From contig OX031061.1 in assembly GCA_943736015.1 (NCBI GenBank), positions 56,302,192 through 56,366,191 of the forward strand: 64,000 bases of DNA, read 5' to 3'. Under the pieces are notes generated by a model. It saw only the letters and a program-made list of their open reading frames with translations. It did no database searches and was not told the origin of the DNA. The position numbers and the translations under genes are program-made. Below, piece by piece: positions 1 to 35,597 of this stretch (positions are counted from its first letter, which is position 1; the number at the start of each line of letters is the position of its first letter). This DNA is from Tridacna crocea. Its lineage: Eukaryota; Mollusca; Bivalvia; Cardiida; Cardiidae.

Positions 1-76
1 TTCTTTTCCCACAATGTTTTTAAAAGCTGTCTTCCTCAGGGTCATTAAAAGTTGGGGTTGTGTGGTAAAGAGTTAA
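1..76 (+). mobile_element. TTAA palindrome family, right half cut by window edge
   Basis: Right palindrome arm and the GTGTGGTAAAGAGTTAA terminus. Confidence 0.8.
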
Positions 77-104
77 GCTGCCATCCTTCTGTGTACATTC
101 ATGG

Positions 105-190
105 AGAGACAAAACAGGAGGGCCAATATGGCCCTGGATTGCTCACCTGAATTTTTGAGAGGACCATAGCCAATTTTGTTTGAGGTACAG
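105..190 (-). repeat. Terminal fragment of a CACCTGA-type repeat
   Basis: AGGGCCAATATGGCCCT hairpin then GGATTGCTCACCTGAATTT, the reversed 3' end of the type at 30630. Confidence 0.7.
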
Positions 191-599
191 GGCTCAACAT
201 TAAATTTTTGATTTACTAATCAGTTGGACAAGTACCTTGCAAAACCAATTTTCCTTACAAGGTTTTCACTTGTCCTATTGTATGATAGGAATTTGAGGGT
301 AAAAAGGAAACTACTCAAAATATGTTTTCAGATTGCTGCATTTATATGTCTTAAAACCTCCCAATTGTTTTTTTTTTATTCTTCTTTAGTCACTGAACTG
401 TAACCTTCTAGCTCTCTCACTCTGAAACCACACATTCAAAGCTCTTTCACTATTATATGAATCAACTTGTGGTCCATGTATGGATATAGCCATTAAATAA
501 TCCATCATTTAGGGCTAGGACTAGCTCGCCAATCTGATTTTTTTCTTGCTAAGGCTGAAAGCCCATATTCACACACTGCACTAGAAACTAATATAGTAT

Positions 600-828
600 T
601 TAACCCTTTACCCCACAAGGCATTTGTAAGGTATCTCTAAATGACCCTAAATAATAGCAAGGATGAAGCTGTTTCTTATATGTATATGACACCTTTTGAT
701 AGCATAGAAAACATTGTGACAAAAGGTGAAATTGCTCATGACGAGCAATTTCACCTTTTGCCACAATGTTTTCCAAAGGCTCCTACAAGCAATGCGTAGA
801 AATGAGTATCTATGGAGTAAAGGGTTAA
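600..828 (-). mobile_element. TTAA palindrome sister family (B), complete
   Basis: Same length and TTAA borders as the main family, but core ATTGCTCATGACGAGCAAT and arms with CACCTTTTGCCACAATG. The flank TCTACGCATTGCTTGTAGG defines this group. Confidence 0.88.
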
Positions 829-1386
829 CCTCATTTGCTGACCATTCAAATGGCCCCATATTTTGAAAAAAAATATGTCTTATTTAATAAACCTGGCTCC
901 CTGAACAATTAATTAATAAGAGTCCACCACTTAATCGTTACGTGAGTTAAGGCGAAGAGCGCATGTGCCAGTGAATTGTGGAAACTCCACCCTACCGTCC
1001 TGTCAGGCCAACATGTGCTGCACTACATGTACAAGTGTCTATTCAACCCTTTCAGAGCTGCATTTGACAGTTTCATTTTGATCACTGGACCATTAGATTT
1101 TTGTATCGTAGGTTTTAAGTATCAGTTGTATATCTAAGCAACAAACAATGCAGAATTCAAGTGAACCAACTCATCGTGCTGCCTCGTCTGAATCGGATTC
1201 CTTTACAAGTGTCAATATTGGTTATGGGGACGCAGGGTTGATTGACATGGCTTGACAACAATGAATTAAAAGGAAAGTAATAACAACTCCCTGTATTGGA
1301 TCCTAGATATTAATTCCAATTAATTGAGTCAGTACTTAACTAATTCTCTAGCTTCAATTGATTGACCTTTGCACGAGATATTGAGC

Positions 1387-1985
1387 TTAGATTGGGTTTT
1401 GAGTTTGTGTTTGGAACAAAATAAAAGATTCAGTTTTGCCTAAATGCAGAGAGAGTTTGTTACTTATTAACCATTCACTGACAGTTTTCGATTCAGAACT
1501 GAGTAATGATTCAATTTCATGAATATGTTTACGATGAGCCAGGATGGCAGAGTCATCTGCATATGAAAATAACTTATGTTTAACGACAGCTGACATATCA
1601 TCAACGTAAATTAAGAAGAGATCTTCTAATATCGAAACCTGAGAAACACCACATTCAATTTTAGTCTTGGAAGAAAATGTACCAGAGATATCTACTAATT
1701 GTTGCCGGTCAGACAGGTAGGAAAAAACCAACGGACAGTCAACCAAGAAAGATTAAGGGCTTTTAGTTTCATTAAAAAAATGGACTGATTGACTGTATCA
1801 AACGCTTTCCAAAGGTCATGTAAAATCATCCCAACATAATTTCCTTCATCCATATGAAAACGAATAAAATCAGTATGGTGAATAAGACAGGTTTTGGTGG
1901 AGAATTTACTCCTGAAACCAGACTGATACTTAAATGAAAGATCTTTTGATGTAAGATAACTATTCAGTTGGCCATTAACCACTCT
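1387..1985 (-). pseudogene. Degenerate non-LTR (LINE) reverse transcriptase fragment
   Basis: Two overlapping minus-strand frames together resemble the middle of a LINE reverse transcriptase. The first (1982-1695) has YQSGFRSKFSTKTCLIH and DLWKAFDTVNQSIFL, where active elements usually have D-L-x-K-A-F-D. The second (1746-1387) has the catalytic YADDSAIL block and WLISNKLSLHLGKTE. The frame changes near 1700-1745, conserved positions are altered, and no endonuclease or complete domain surrounds it. It is a dead remnant downstream of POLE exon 14, probably jockey/CR1-like, though the clade is uncertain. Confidence 0.85.
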
Positions 1986-2082
1986 TTCTAAAATTTTTTA
2001 AATAATATTTAGATACTGGGTGAACGTTGCCTACTTCAGTTTTGTCATTTTTCTTGAGTAAAAGAATGACATGAGCATACTT

Positions 2083-2312
2083 TTAACTCGTTACCAAACA
2101 ACAAAATTTTAGAATAGTCCAAACTGAAAGCATTTGCAGACAACAACTTCAGTGTGGTTCAAATGGTGCAATTACATATTGATAGGGTAGAAAACATTGT
2201 AGGAAAAGGAGAAAAGTTTTATTTACCAGTATTTTCTCCTTTTACCACAATGTTTTCAAAGGGCTGCCTTACAAGGGTCGTCAAAAGGTGTCAATGTGTG
2301 GGAAAGGGTTAA
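2083..2312 (+). mobile_element. TTAA palindrome family (A), complete
   Basis: TTAA at both ends. The core is decayed to AGTTTTATTTACCAGTATT. It lies just beyond POLE exon 14. Confidence 0.88.
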
Positions 2313-2589
2313 ACTATTTGGTACACTACCCTGAATTAAAGAAAGGTTGCTTATATGAAATATGGGAAGAGCAGTAATAGGGGCAGGGTCCATGATAAAT
2401 CCTGCAGGGATACGATCAAGTGCAGTAGTTTTCTTTTAATGGTCCACGATCAGACTGTATGGTCTGAGCAGTCTGATCTTGATCTAGACCTTCTGAAAAA
2501 GCCTCTTATATTCATATGGTGCTGACTGGGTTACAGATCTTTTAGACAATTCTTCAAAGAGAAAATTTGACAAAGATGAAGAACCTTAC

Positions 2590-26258
<23,669 letters not shown>

Positions 26259-26400
26259 AGCCGGTACCTGGTGTGAAATACAGCACCACGACTTTTACCT
26301 CAGACTTTCCCGGTGAAATTCGTGTTTGGCGCGAAAAGTACAATGACCTTGGATGACTGATGAAGGACGTATTCCATTCACCTGTTCTGGTACAATGTTC
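26259..26400 (-). promoter_or_regulatory. Probable POLE 5' UTR and promoter region
   Basis: The stretch upstream of the POLE start codon has no clear TATA box and no other open gene. A transcription start here is inferred only from its position. Confidence 0.35.
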
Positions 26401-26937
26401 TGTGTTCTGGAATACTCTTCCGTGGGAAAGAAGACCAAAAGTATCTAACTGAGGAAAACGACCATGAAAAGGGATCTATAGAAGCACCTTGCTTATATAC
26501 TAGGAAGTGTATTTGGTCTCTAGAACTAATGAACTATATGAACTAAAGGAACATTTCAAAGACACATATATTTATACTGTTTTGAAAGGAGCATTTTCGG
26601 AACATTGTTCTAATCAGAATGGAGATGAATGTATTCTACATTGCCATGATGGCGGTTGCAAGAGCTAGATGTACTGTCGTAGCTGTGTTAGTGGAGGATA
26701 TGATTAGCTGCAGAAACGGAGTAGAGGCGAGTCTACAAAGCTCAGGACTATGTTTTGCCATGAGGAATTGCCCATCTTGCAGTCATCTTATATCACCTAG
26801 CAACCGTTCAGCGATGCACTGTGCACACATCGATTAAATTAGAACAGTCAGAACAGGTTCTGACGTTGTACATATCCAAACACTCCACTCAGAACACATG
26901 TTCTGAGTGTTCGGAGTAGGGAAAGGAATACACCCTT
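26350..26937. other. Possible inverted-repeat element upstream of POLE
   Basis: AAGGACGTATTCCATTC at the left and GGGAAAGGAATACACCCTT at the right are inverted relatives, with GTTCTG-rich subterminal sequence. No clear target duplication. A 72-codon frame inside (26619-26837) is unrecognised. Confidence 0.4.
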
Positions 26938-27600
26938 GGAACCATTCGGCACATTATCTCCCAATCTCCGAGCAGAGTTGTCGTTCGTCACCTCACATAC
27001 ATCTCTGCGATGGGCTAAATGTCAAACCGAGGAAAAGATTTTTTGTTACTGTTTAACTGTTCCATATGTAAAATTGTAAGTTTGACAAAGGAAATATGAT
27101 TCTGGATACATTATAGGTGCGTTCAAACTGATGAATTTACCTGTATAAAATGGAACTATTTTTTTCGAGCCTCTTCACTTTTAAGAATCTTACGCCGATT
27201 TTAACAAAAATGGCTGCGCACATGAATGCTGGACAACTGATTTGACACGCCGCTGGATCTAATTTTGTACGATTAAAAACCAAGTTATCGTCCTTTAAAA
27301 ATATTTAAGTTTTTCAGAAAATCCCTCTTTTGTTCATTTCCTATCACTAAGTCTGATTGGTCCCATGCTGTTTGAACAGCACACGAAACAATCGATATTG
27401 GTCTTTCTTTCACCGGCGTTTGTGTAACCATTTTGAGTTATGGTCATGTGACAAAAATATGATGTAATGAAGGACTACTTTCTGAGCCCATTACAGAGTG
27501 AACTGGCCACCGTTGTATACCGTGTATTACACGTAGTGTATCAGGGGCGGTAACCAGTCTAATTACAGAGGTGAATGTAATGATCCGGAGTGCAAGAGAG

Positions 27601-27961
27601 TGATTATCTCCCGCTAGATGGCCATTCTATAAATACTCATCTATCTGATATGGGCATCCTGGGTACAGAACCGAACCACTTTCCTACGCGACAACCGTTA
27701 CTTTGAATTTAAAACAAAAAAGTTTAACCCAATAAAACGCTACCTCGTGCAATTCATTCAACTATGATCACCAGTTTAGAGAAATCTGTTGCTATTTAAA
27801 GCAGGTCTCATTTCTCCTCAAACGTATTGATACGTAAAAGCTATTTTCAACATTGCTACTTTATAGAGCGTAATATTACAGTCAGCCCGATTTCGGGGCT
27901 AGCAGTGATGCGTCATATAAGACAGTCGAATCTTCGAAGAATATGACATGCGCAGACAACG
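27601..27961. repeat. Non-coding repeat related to the THAP upstream region
   Basis: From TTATCTCCCGCTAGATGG to ATATGACATGCGCAGACAAC it matches two copies at 52521-52950 and 52951-53231, including CCTACGCGACAACCGTTACT. Confidence 0.82.
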
Positions 27962-28633
27962 CCATTCGGCATATATTGGGTGCCATCATGGTGTCACACC
28001 CGTGGTTTTTCCCTAATTTGAATATAGAACAAAATTGAACATATTTGAAGCTTCGCATATTGCTTGACGGCAAAATTATGGCTTGTCCGTTCCTTATTCT
28101 GAAAAGTCCTGTCAGTGCACAATAAAAACACATCTAAGTGGTCCCCTGTAGCCCAAATTTCAAGCAAATCTAAATCATGTACCTCCCAGCACAGGAATTT
28201 GACATTCTATAACCAAAATAAATGATAGGCAGTGGCTAGAGATACGGTGCCGTACCTCTAGCCATTCTTATGATATAGGCTACAGGTACGGTATTTTGTA
28301 GATACATGTAAGAAATTATAAATTTACTTCAGTTTTGATTATTATCATTAATAGTATGGCTTAGTATCAATCTCGACATCAAAGGACAGAAACTCATTGC
28401 AGTGTGCGAGTTTGCATCGATGCGCGAAAATAATAATTGCGTTGATTAGTTAGGTGAACTTAATTGTTGTATGCGGATGCGCGAACAACAAATACAGCTT
28501 TAACGAGGTCGATTAAGTACTACGTTTATGCCGCTATAACACAGAAGGGGAATGATGGCATTGTTTAATTTAATAATTACTCGCACTAACCGCAAAAAGA
28601 TCTAACATTATTTTTACTTCTGTTGTACTTTAA

Positions 28634-28965
28634 TTGATTATGGAAAATGACATAATTAATCTATTACCCAATCACGGAACATTTTCTGAGAGCACTTTCA
28701 AGCCCATTTTGTATCATACGGTCAAAATGGCTCATATTATTCACGTCGGGCAGAAATTTGAAGATTTTCAAACATTTGAAAGCGCAATAGAGCGCTATCA
28801 AAGTGCAGAAAGTGTGCAGTTTTACAAGAGGGATTCTAGGACTGTTCATAAAGCCCAGCCGCGCGTACAAAAAAAAAAATAACGAAAGTATTACGAGATA
28901 TCGCTGTACTGTATTCATGGAGGCAAGAATTCCAAAGCCAGAGGGACAGGAGTGAGAGAACAAAG
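28634..28965 (+). pseudogene. Broken N-terminus of a Mutator-like (MULE) transposase
   Basis: The open frame 28634-28882 includes HIIHVGQKFEDFQTFESAIE and FYKRDSRTVHKA, resembling the FAR1/ZSWIM-type N-terminal zinc domain of animal MULE-derived proteins. The frame is lost at a run of A bases near 28869. The next frame then reads YYEISLYCIHGGKNSKARGT, the family's Cys/His block. A (TATC)10 run follows and no catalytic core is seen. It lies between the long inverted repeats of 28228-30293. Family assignment is from memory of such proteins. Confidence 0.65.
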
Positions 28966-28966
28966 G

Positions 28967-28967
<1 letters not shown>

Positions 28968-29007
<40 letters not shown>
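28968..29007 (+). repeat. (TATC)10 microsatellite
   Basis: Ten uninterrupted TATC units inside the Mutator-like element. Confidence 0.98.
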
Positions 29008-29027
29008 AAATAGAATATTCTTTCCGA

Positions 29028-29250
29028 GAATTGGTGATAGTCACTGCGACATGATTCATTTCTCTCTCAACGCTGTCAAATTTCTCGACAATGGTTTCAT
29101 GGGAAAGCAGCCAGTGGCTTGAAAAGAGTATTGTGCAAAGAACTTATCAATTGAAGCCCAGAAAAACATGGATAGGTGCACTGGATGTCGTGATATAACT
29201 GAAATACTGTTGAAAACGGCGTTAAACACCATACAATCAATCTTTCAGGT
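29028..29250 (+). other. Relative of the 12-kb module, plus strand
   Basis: Translates with stops as LVIVTAT, SWESSQWLEKSIVQRT and RKTWIGAL, then a tail ending GGCGTTAAACACCATACAAT. Faces the inverted copy at 29280-29462 inside the Mutator-like element. Confidence 0.5.
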
Positions 29251-29279
29251 CATTGCTTACCTTCTACTTTTCAGCAATT

Positions 29280-29462
29280 TCGCATCGGCCAGTGCACCTA
29301 TCCATGCTTTCCTGGTATTCGGCTAACTAGTATTCGGCACAATATTCTTTCTAAACCACTGGCTGCTTTCCAACATAACCAGTGTCAAAACAATGGACAG
29401 CGGTGAGAGAGATATGAATCCTGAATTAGTTTTTGCAACAAGACGTAGTCATACCTCCTCGA
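29280..29462 (-). other. Relative of the 12-kb module, minus strand
   Basis: Reads ISLSPLSIVLTLVMLESSQW, RKNIV, a stop, then RKAWIGALADAKL. With 29028-29250 it forms an imperfect inverted pair. Confidence 0.5.
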
Positions 29463-29819
29463 GCTCGTTGGTGCTTGCTGGAAACAGGGATTCTATACAC
29501 ACATATATAAACTAGGTATGAGACAAATATATTGATGTTAAAAGAAGAAAAATGATTATTGCTTCAAAATTAATATCAGTGACGAACAATATTTGACTCA
29601 TACATAGGCTAATATGACAGGTCGAGTTACGAAATTATGGATACAGATCTGCTTTTGTCGGATGGGCATTTTAAACTTCGATCAATTTCATTGCCCAATT
29701 TAGGCTATAGTTTCCAAATAAAACGATGCCATCACTCCCCTTGTGTTTTAGCGGCATAAAAGTAGTACTTAATCGACCTCGATAAAGCCGTATTTGCTGT
29801 TTGCGCATCAAATCTTAAC

Positions 29820-29990
29820 ATTCTCCCAAATAAGCCCTTGTTTTTTACGTTTTGTCGTTACAAGCAATTTCTCATTTTCCAACAGCGTTTTCTACCCGTT
29901 TGGTTAACTGCTGCCATACAAAATCTTTGAGTTTGGAAGAGTGTAAAATTTGGCTTTTGAGAAATGGTTAAGTAATCAAGTTCACCAAAT
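29820..29990. repeat. Insertion within the right arm of the Mutator-like element
   Basis: The left arm lacks this piece. It contains CAAGCAATTTCTCATTTTCC and resembles a worn copy of the TTAA palindrome group (GTTTTCTACCCG). Confidence 0.45.
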
Positions 29991-30629
29991 AATCAACTCA
30001 AATATTATTTTTGCTCATCAGTGCAAACTTGCACACTGCAACTTGATGAGTTTCTGTCCTTTGAGGTCGAGATTGATACTAAGCCATTCTAACAACGACA
30101 ATAATCAAAACTGAAGTAAATTTATGATTTCATACATGTATCGACAAAATACCGTACCTCTAGCCTATATCATAAGAATGTCTAGAGACACGGTACCGTA
30201 TCTTTAGACTCGGTGCTAGAGGTACGGTACCGTATCTCTAGCCATTTCTTTAATATAGGCTAGAGGTACGGTACCGTATCTCTAGCCACTGCCTAAATGA
30301 TAAAATATGAAAAAAAAAATCTCCCATATATAAAATAAACACAAGGAATGCAACGTCTCGATTGCTGGCGCCAGCACAAGACAGCCTTTCCCACCCAGAA
30401 TCACCCATGAAACAAACATTGATCATAATTTCCTTTAGCCTAGTAATAGACAACACAAAAATGTACCTGAGACATTAGGTGATACCTCAGTAGACACCTT
30501 TTAATCGGAGATATCCGTCATGTTTTACAATTTTTTTTTACAATTTAGATTCATCGAGGAAGCCATTCGCTGACGTCACGGGACTCCCAGGAAGTGTATT
30601 TTTGGATTACGTATTACTATTATTTTTTA

Positions 30630-32215
30630 GCGCACCTGAGCACAACGTGCTTAAGGGGAGCTTTTAGGATCAACCGGTGTCCGTCTTCCGTCGTGCGTCA
30701 TCAACAATTCTTCAAGCATCAACTCCTCCTAAACCGCTGGGCTAATTTGGACCAAACTTGGCTGCATTGTTCTTGGGAGGTCCTCTTTAAAAATTGTTCA
30801 CAGAATTTGATTCCGCCAAAAACTCTGGTTGCCATGGCAACCAAATGGAATTTTTTAAGAAATTCTTTAAAAATCTTCTTCTCTGAAACCTCTTGCCAGA
30901 TTTTGAAATAATTTCACAGAAATGTTCCTCGGGTGACCCTTTTCAAAAATTGTTCGCGAAATTTTGATTCGTCGAGAAACAAGGCTCTGGTGAATGGGGG
31001 CTACTTGCACTATACAGAAATGAAGAAATTCTTCAAAATTCTTCTTCTCTCGAATGGCTGGTCAGATTTTGAAATAATTTCAAAGAGATGTTCCTTTGGT
31101 GACCCTTTTCAAAAATTGTTCGCGAAATTTTGCTTCGTCGAAAAACATGGCTCTGGTGAATGGGGGCTACTTGCACTTTATAGGGAAATGAAGAAATTCT
31201 TAAAAATTCTTCTTCTCTGAAACCGCCAGTCAGATTTTGAAATAATTTCACAGAGATGTTCCTTGGGTAACCTTTTTCAAAAATTGTTTGCAAAATTTTT
31301 AGTCGTCGAGAAACATGGCTCTGGTGAATGAGGGTTATTTGCACTATAGGCAAATGAAGACATTCTTAAAAATTATTCCTCTCTCGAATGGCTGGTCAGA
31401 TTTTGAAATTATTTCACAGAGATGTTCTTTGGGTGACCCTTTTCAAAAGATGTTCGCGAAATTTTGATCGGTCAAGAAATATGGCTCTGGTGAATGGGGG
31501 CTACTTGCTCTATATAGGGAAATGAAGAGATTCTTAAAAATTCTTCTTCTCTCGAACGGCTGGTCAGATTTTGAAATAATTTCACGGAGATGTTCCTTGG
31601 GTGATCCTTATCAAAAATTGTTCATGAAATTTTGATTCTTCAAGAAACATGGCTCTGGTGAATGGGGGCTACTTGCACTATATGGAAATGAATAAATTCT
31701 TGAAAATTCTTTTTCTCTGGAATGGCTGGTCAGATTTTGAAATAATTTCACAGACATGTTCCTTGAGTGACCCTATTCGCGAAATTTTGATCCATCGAGA
31801 AACATGGCTCTGGTGAATGGGGGCTACTTGCACTATACGGAAATGAAGAAATTTTGAAAATTCTTTTTCTCTGAAGCAGCTGGTCAGATTTTAAAATAAT
31901 TTCACTGAAATGTTCCTTGAATGGCCCTTTTCAAAAATTGTTCGTGCAATTTTGATCCGTTTAGAAACATGGCTCTGGTGAATGGGGGCTACTTGCACTA
32001 TAGGGAAATTAGGAAATCCCTAAAAATTCTTCTTTTCTGAAACTGCTGGTCAGATTTTGAAAGGACTTTTACACGTGACTTTTTGAAAATTGCCTGGCAA
32101 ATTAAGGATTTTGTGTCAGGTGTTTCAATACCTAAAAAAAAAAAAAAAAAATGGCTATGATCTTCTCAAAGAATTCAGGTGAGCGATCCAGGGCCATCTT
32201 GGCCCTGTTGTTTCG
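30630..32215 (+). repeat. CACCTGAGCAC-type element with 166-bp tandem array
   Basis: Starts CACCTGAGCACAACGTGCTT (a small hairpin) and ends CAGGTGAGCGATCCAGGGCC with an AGGGCCA/TGGCCCT hairpin. About seven units of 155-168 bp contain CATGGCTCTGGTGAATGGGG and CTACTTGCACTATA. The start and end are inverted repeats (CACCTGA/TCAGGTG). Open frames of 95-106 codons here are repeat-derived. Confidence 0.82.
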
Positions 32216-32219
32216 TTTT

Positions 32220-33190
32220 TAGGGTATATTTATGGACATCACATGATACTTAAGATTTTTCTAAAAGTAACTAACAAAAGTATTTGACCGCATACACTTT
32301 AAAAGAAAACATATTTGACTCTAATATGTAATTCGAAATCTTTTATACATGTTTGTTTATATTACTCTGACTGCAAAAGTAGTCCCGGTTGTGCTATTTT
32401 TTTTTCATAGAGCTTGGAGAATAAAAATCAGCCAATCAGGACTCGCCTATGTTCGTAAGAGAACTAATATTGAATGAAATGAAAAAAATAAAACTGTCGA
32501 TGGTGATAAATCTAGTTTTGTGCGACCTTCCACCGTATATATCTCTGCAATCTCATTTTCGCCATAAATCTATTCTCATGTACATTCACCAAAATTCAAA
32601 TTTCGGGCTTATATTCATTTTATTCATTTGTTGGCTTATTTACGAATTATACTTCATTTACCTACATCCCGCTATTAAGGCTTTTAGAATTACATTCCAT
32701 TACATTTGTTAACATTTTGTTACATTCAGGTCATTAGACATCCACATTGCGTAACATTACGGTAATTAGGCACGCATGTCATGCAACATTAAGTAAAAAG
32801 AACAATATCAGCACAACGGACATAATTAAAATTTAAATCTTATTTTCATTTGGACCGAAACTTCTTCATCGTGGGCCGAATCTTCTTGGGTCCGAATCTG
32901 CTATTTTTTTCTATTGGCCGAATCTTCTCTGGTCCGAATCCTCTTGAAGAATGCCATCTAGCGGGGAATGGTGTTTCATCCTGTAGTGGTTGGTATAAAG
33001 AGTGTCCGGAAGGAAAAAGAATGTCAATACTGTGGAAGAATATAGCGTTGCCTGCTTTTCGGTAAAGTTAATGACGTAGCCCTTTCCATCCTAAGGAATG
33101 TGCTGGAACAATGCTTTGGAAAACAATTTTTTCCTTATAAATATTAATTATGTCTTTTACAATATTGACTGGTTGATATGGGTTTTCGTG
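32220..33190. other. Unassigned intergenic sequence
   Basis: A/T-rich. Local repeats of GGCCGAATCTTCTY near 32874 and 32915 and of TTACATT near 32690-32725; no gene recognised. Confidence 0.5.
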
Positions 33191-33200
33191 ACGTTGATGA

Positions 33201-33763
33201 GGGTGCATGGAAATACCAAATTACACCGAATTATACCAAATTATACCAAATTAATCCTAAAATCATGGTAAATATGAACTTTAATATTGTTTTAAGTATG
33301 TTTTATTCATCATCTATGTTGTTATTGACAAATTAAAAGAAAATGTACTTGAAAAATGATTTTTTTTCATGTTTTTTTTTATCCCCTTTTTCCCCTGTGG
33401 CGTGAGGAAATGTAATTTGGTTCGGAATGACCCCTTGGATATAAAGCATCGGATAAAACAGAAAATAAGTCCTACATGTAATATCATTTTGGAACTTATT
33501 GCACACAAAATACTTCAAGTATTTCTCACAATAAACCATTAATACACCAATTCAACACAGTAGGCTAATGCAAGTACGCAAAGGATAATTAAAGGATAAA
33601 AAATGACAAAAATTCATACTTTCATGTACATTTGCATTTAAATTGTCAATATTCCTGTATATGATCGATAAAATATACCAAAAACTAAATTAAAATACAT
33701 ATTTGTCATGATTTTAGGATTAATTTGGTATAATTTGGTGTAGTTTGGTATTTCCATGGACCG
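33201..33763. mobile_element. Inverted-repeat element with probable 9-bp TSD
   Basis: Ends share GTSCATGGAAATACCAAAYT and continue into ATACCAAATTAATCCTAAAA on both sides, about 60 bp of inverted repeat. CGTTGATGA stands at 33192-33200 and 33764-33772. The interior is A/T-rich and non-coding. Possibly Mutator-like. It sits 18 bp from the duplication of the next element. Confidence 0.7.
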
Positions 33764-33790
33764 CGTTGATGATAGTCATTAGTGGAAGTG

Positions 33791-34568
33791 TACCTTCAGT
33801 CTGAACATGTCTGCTCCGATGCTGTTTTTGTTACTATTCTTTGCATACACCTTCAGACCAACCTTCATATAAAGTATCTGGAAAAAATACGATTTTACCT
33901 GCATCTTTTCGAACGGCTCTGTGCGATAAAATTACCAATGACAGCTAATAAAATGGGCATGGATCGTTAGATAACTGATTAATCTTTACAAAAAAACTAG
34001 TGTTAGTTAATATTCAACTCTTACCTTTGTGCAAATCTGTACTTTTCAACGTAAATAACCGTTGACCTACTTCATCAGAAATCAAAACATGGTGATCATA
34101 TTAATGCGCATGTCTCGGCAGAAATCACAGTATCTCTGACACACTACAGGACGGTTTAGTTGCGAATTTTGCTGTAAACAAACACACCTTGATCAAACTT
34201 GGCTGTTTAGGGTTAGGGAACCAGACTGTACAAAATTCAAATTCAGTTGAGAGCGCATGCCTGTCTAACGGAAGTCTCTGTGTTAGTTACAAATTACACA
34301 TGATTTATTTACGTTGGGAAAAAAGGTAAATTCCCATTGATATTTGGTATTTTGCAGCATCTTTTGTGTGCTGTTAAAGATTAATCATTCATCTAACAAC
34401 CCATGCCCATTTTATAAGCTGTCACTGGAAACTTTGTCGTATAGAGCCGTTCGAAAAGATGTGGGTAAAACCATATTAATTCCAGACATGTTTAAAGAGG
34501 GCTGATATGAGGGCCTGCGGAGACCAGAAACAAAAATAGCATCGGAGCAGACCTTCAGACTGAAGGTA
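33791..34568. mobile_element. Mutator-like foldback element B, 9-bp TSD
   Basis: Uninterrupted 778-bp relative of 24064-25578 with TACCTTCAG ends and a perfect GTGGAAGTG duplication at 33782-33790 and 34569-34577. It supplies the empty site for the insertion in copy A. Confidence 0.88.
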
Positions 34569-34712
34569 GTGGAAGTGTTGTCAACTTGGGTATTAGACCC
34601 TTGACTCATAATTAGATAGGCAAAGCCTATGGGCGAGCAGCGCTGCGATTTATTTTAAATTCTGGTAGTAAATATGCTGATCACTTGAATCATCTGCTAG
34701 GTATTTTAAGAA

Positions 34713-34941
34713 TTAACCCTTTCCCAAACAACAAACTTTTGGACTAGACCAAACCGAAAGCATTTGCAGGTGACAATTCAGCTCTTGCCGAAAAGATGAT
34801 TTCTGTCTATGATAGGGTAGAAAACATTGTGGGAAAAGGAGAAAATGATGGTTACCAGCATTTTCTCCTTTTCCCACAATGTTTTCAAAAGGCTCCTATT
34901 CCAGACCCGCAAAAACCAGGGATTATTTGGGAAAGGGTTAA
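34713..34941 (+). mobile_element. TTAA palindrome family (A), complete
   Basis: CCCTTTCCCAAAC terminus variant; centre AATGATGGTTACCAGCATT. Both TTAA intact. Confidence 0.9.
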
Positions 34942-35597
34942 TCACAGGAGTTTGACATTCTATATAACCAAAATAAATGATAAAATATATGGCCTTTTGT
35001 CACTTTTCCGTTCATTCTCGTTTCTCCGATCATGTTCTAAAGCGGAAGGAATAACCGCTCGTGACGTTTTGTTCCACCCGGGTTCTCTTCTACTCTGTCA
35101 GATATTATGCATAACATCCTACCCTACATTTATAGTTTTTCCTATCGTATAAAATGCAAAAATGCAACAAAAGAGTGTACTTTTCACTATTTGAAAGAAA
35201 ATTTTGCATTAGATGCATTAAAAAGCAAATTTTCAATGTTTTTCACATTATATACGCCTATATGGGTTGTATTTACCCTTTACTATGAATGGGCTAGTCT
35301 GTCTGAACTGGAGTGTAGAGAATTTATCAGTCCTCAGCAACCGGCTTGACAATCAATCAAATGAATCGGAAAATGAGAAAGCTGCCATACTATCCAGATT
35401 GGTGAGGTAGGTTTGAAAACGTCCTCGAATCGAACCTTTTGATGCAAGTTGTTGTAACTATTTTCAGTTAAAACTTTGGTTAAGATTTTTTATTTGATCA
35501 TTACACGGAAATTTTGATTCCTTGACCAAAAATGTACATTTTGTGAGCTTACATAGGTGAACGGAGAAAGGAGAAAACAGTATATATATGTTCTTTT

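Larger units (their letters stand above)
28228..30293. mobile_element. Mutator-like element with long inverted repeats and 9-bp TSD
   Basis: Both ends read GGCAGTGGCTAGAGATACGG inward, flanked by TAAATGATA (28219-28227 and 30294-30302). The arms run from 28228 to about 28550 and from about 29740 to 30293, the right one enlarged by extra terminal palindromes and a short insertion near 29820-29990. Inside are a broken MULE transposase N-terminus, a microsatellite and two facing copies of another repeat. It lies between POLE and MRPL40. Confidence 0.8.

Noticed and set aside
26619-26837. 72-codon frame MEMNVFYIAMMAVARARC
   Set aside because: The sequence suggested a Harbinger-type protein at first sight, but no conserved motif holds up.
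30040-30300. Short palindromic repeats (GGTACGGTACCGTATCTCTA) as a CRISPR-like array
   Set aside because: These are irregular duplications at the end of the Mutator-like element in a eukaryotic genome, without spacers.
30594-31353. Open frames of 95-106 codons on both strands
   Set aside because: Produced by the 166-bp repeat units of the element at 30630-32215.
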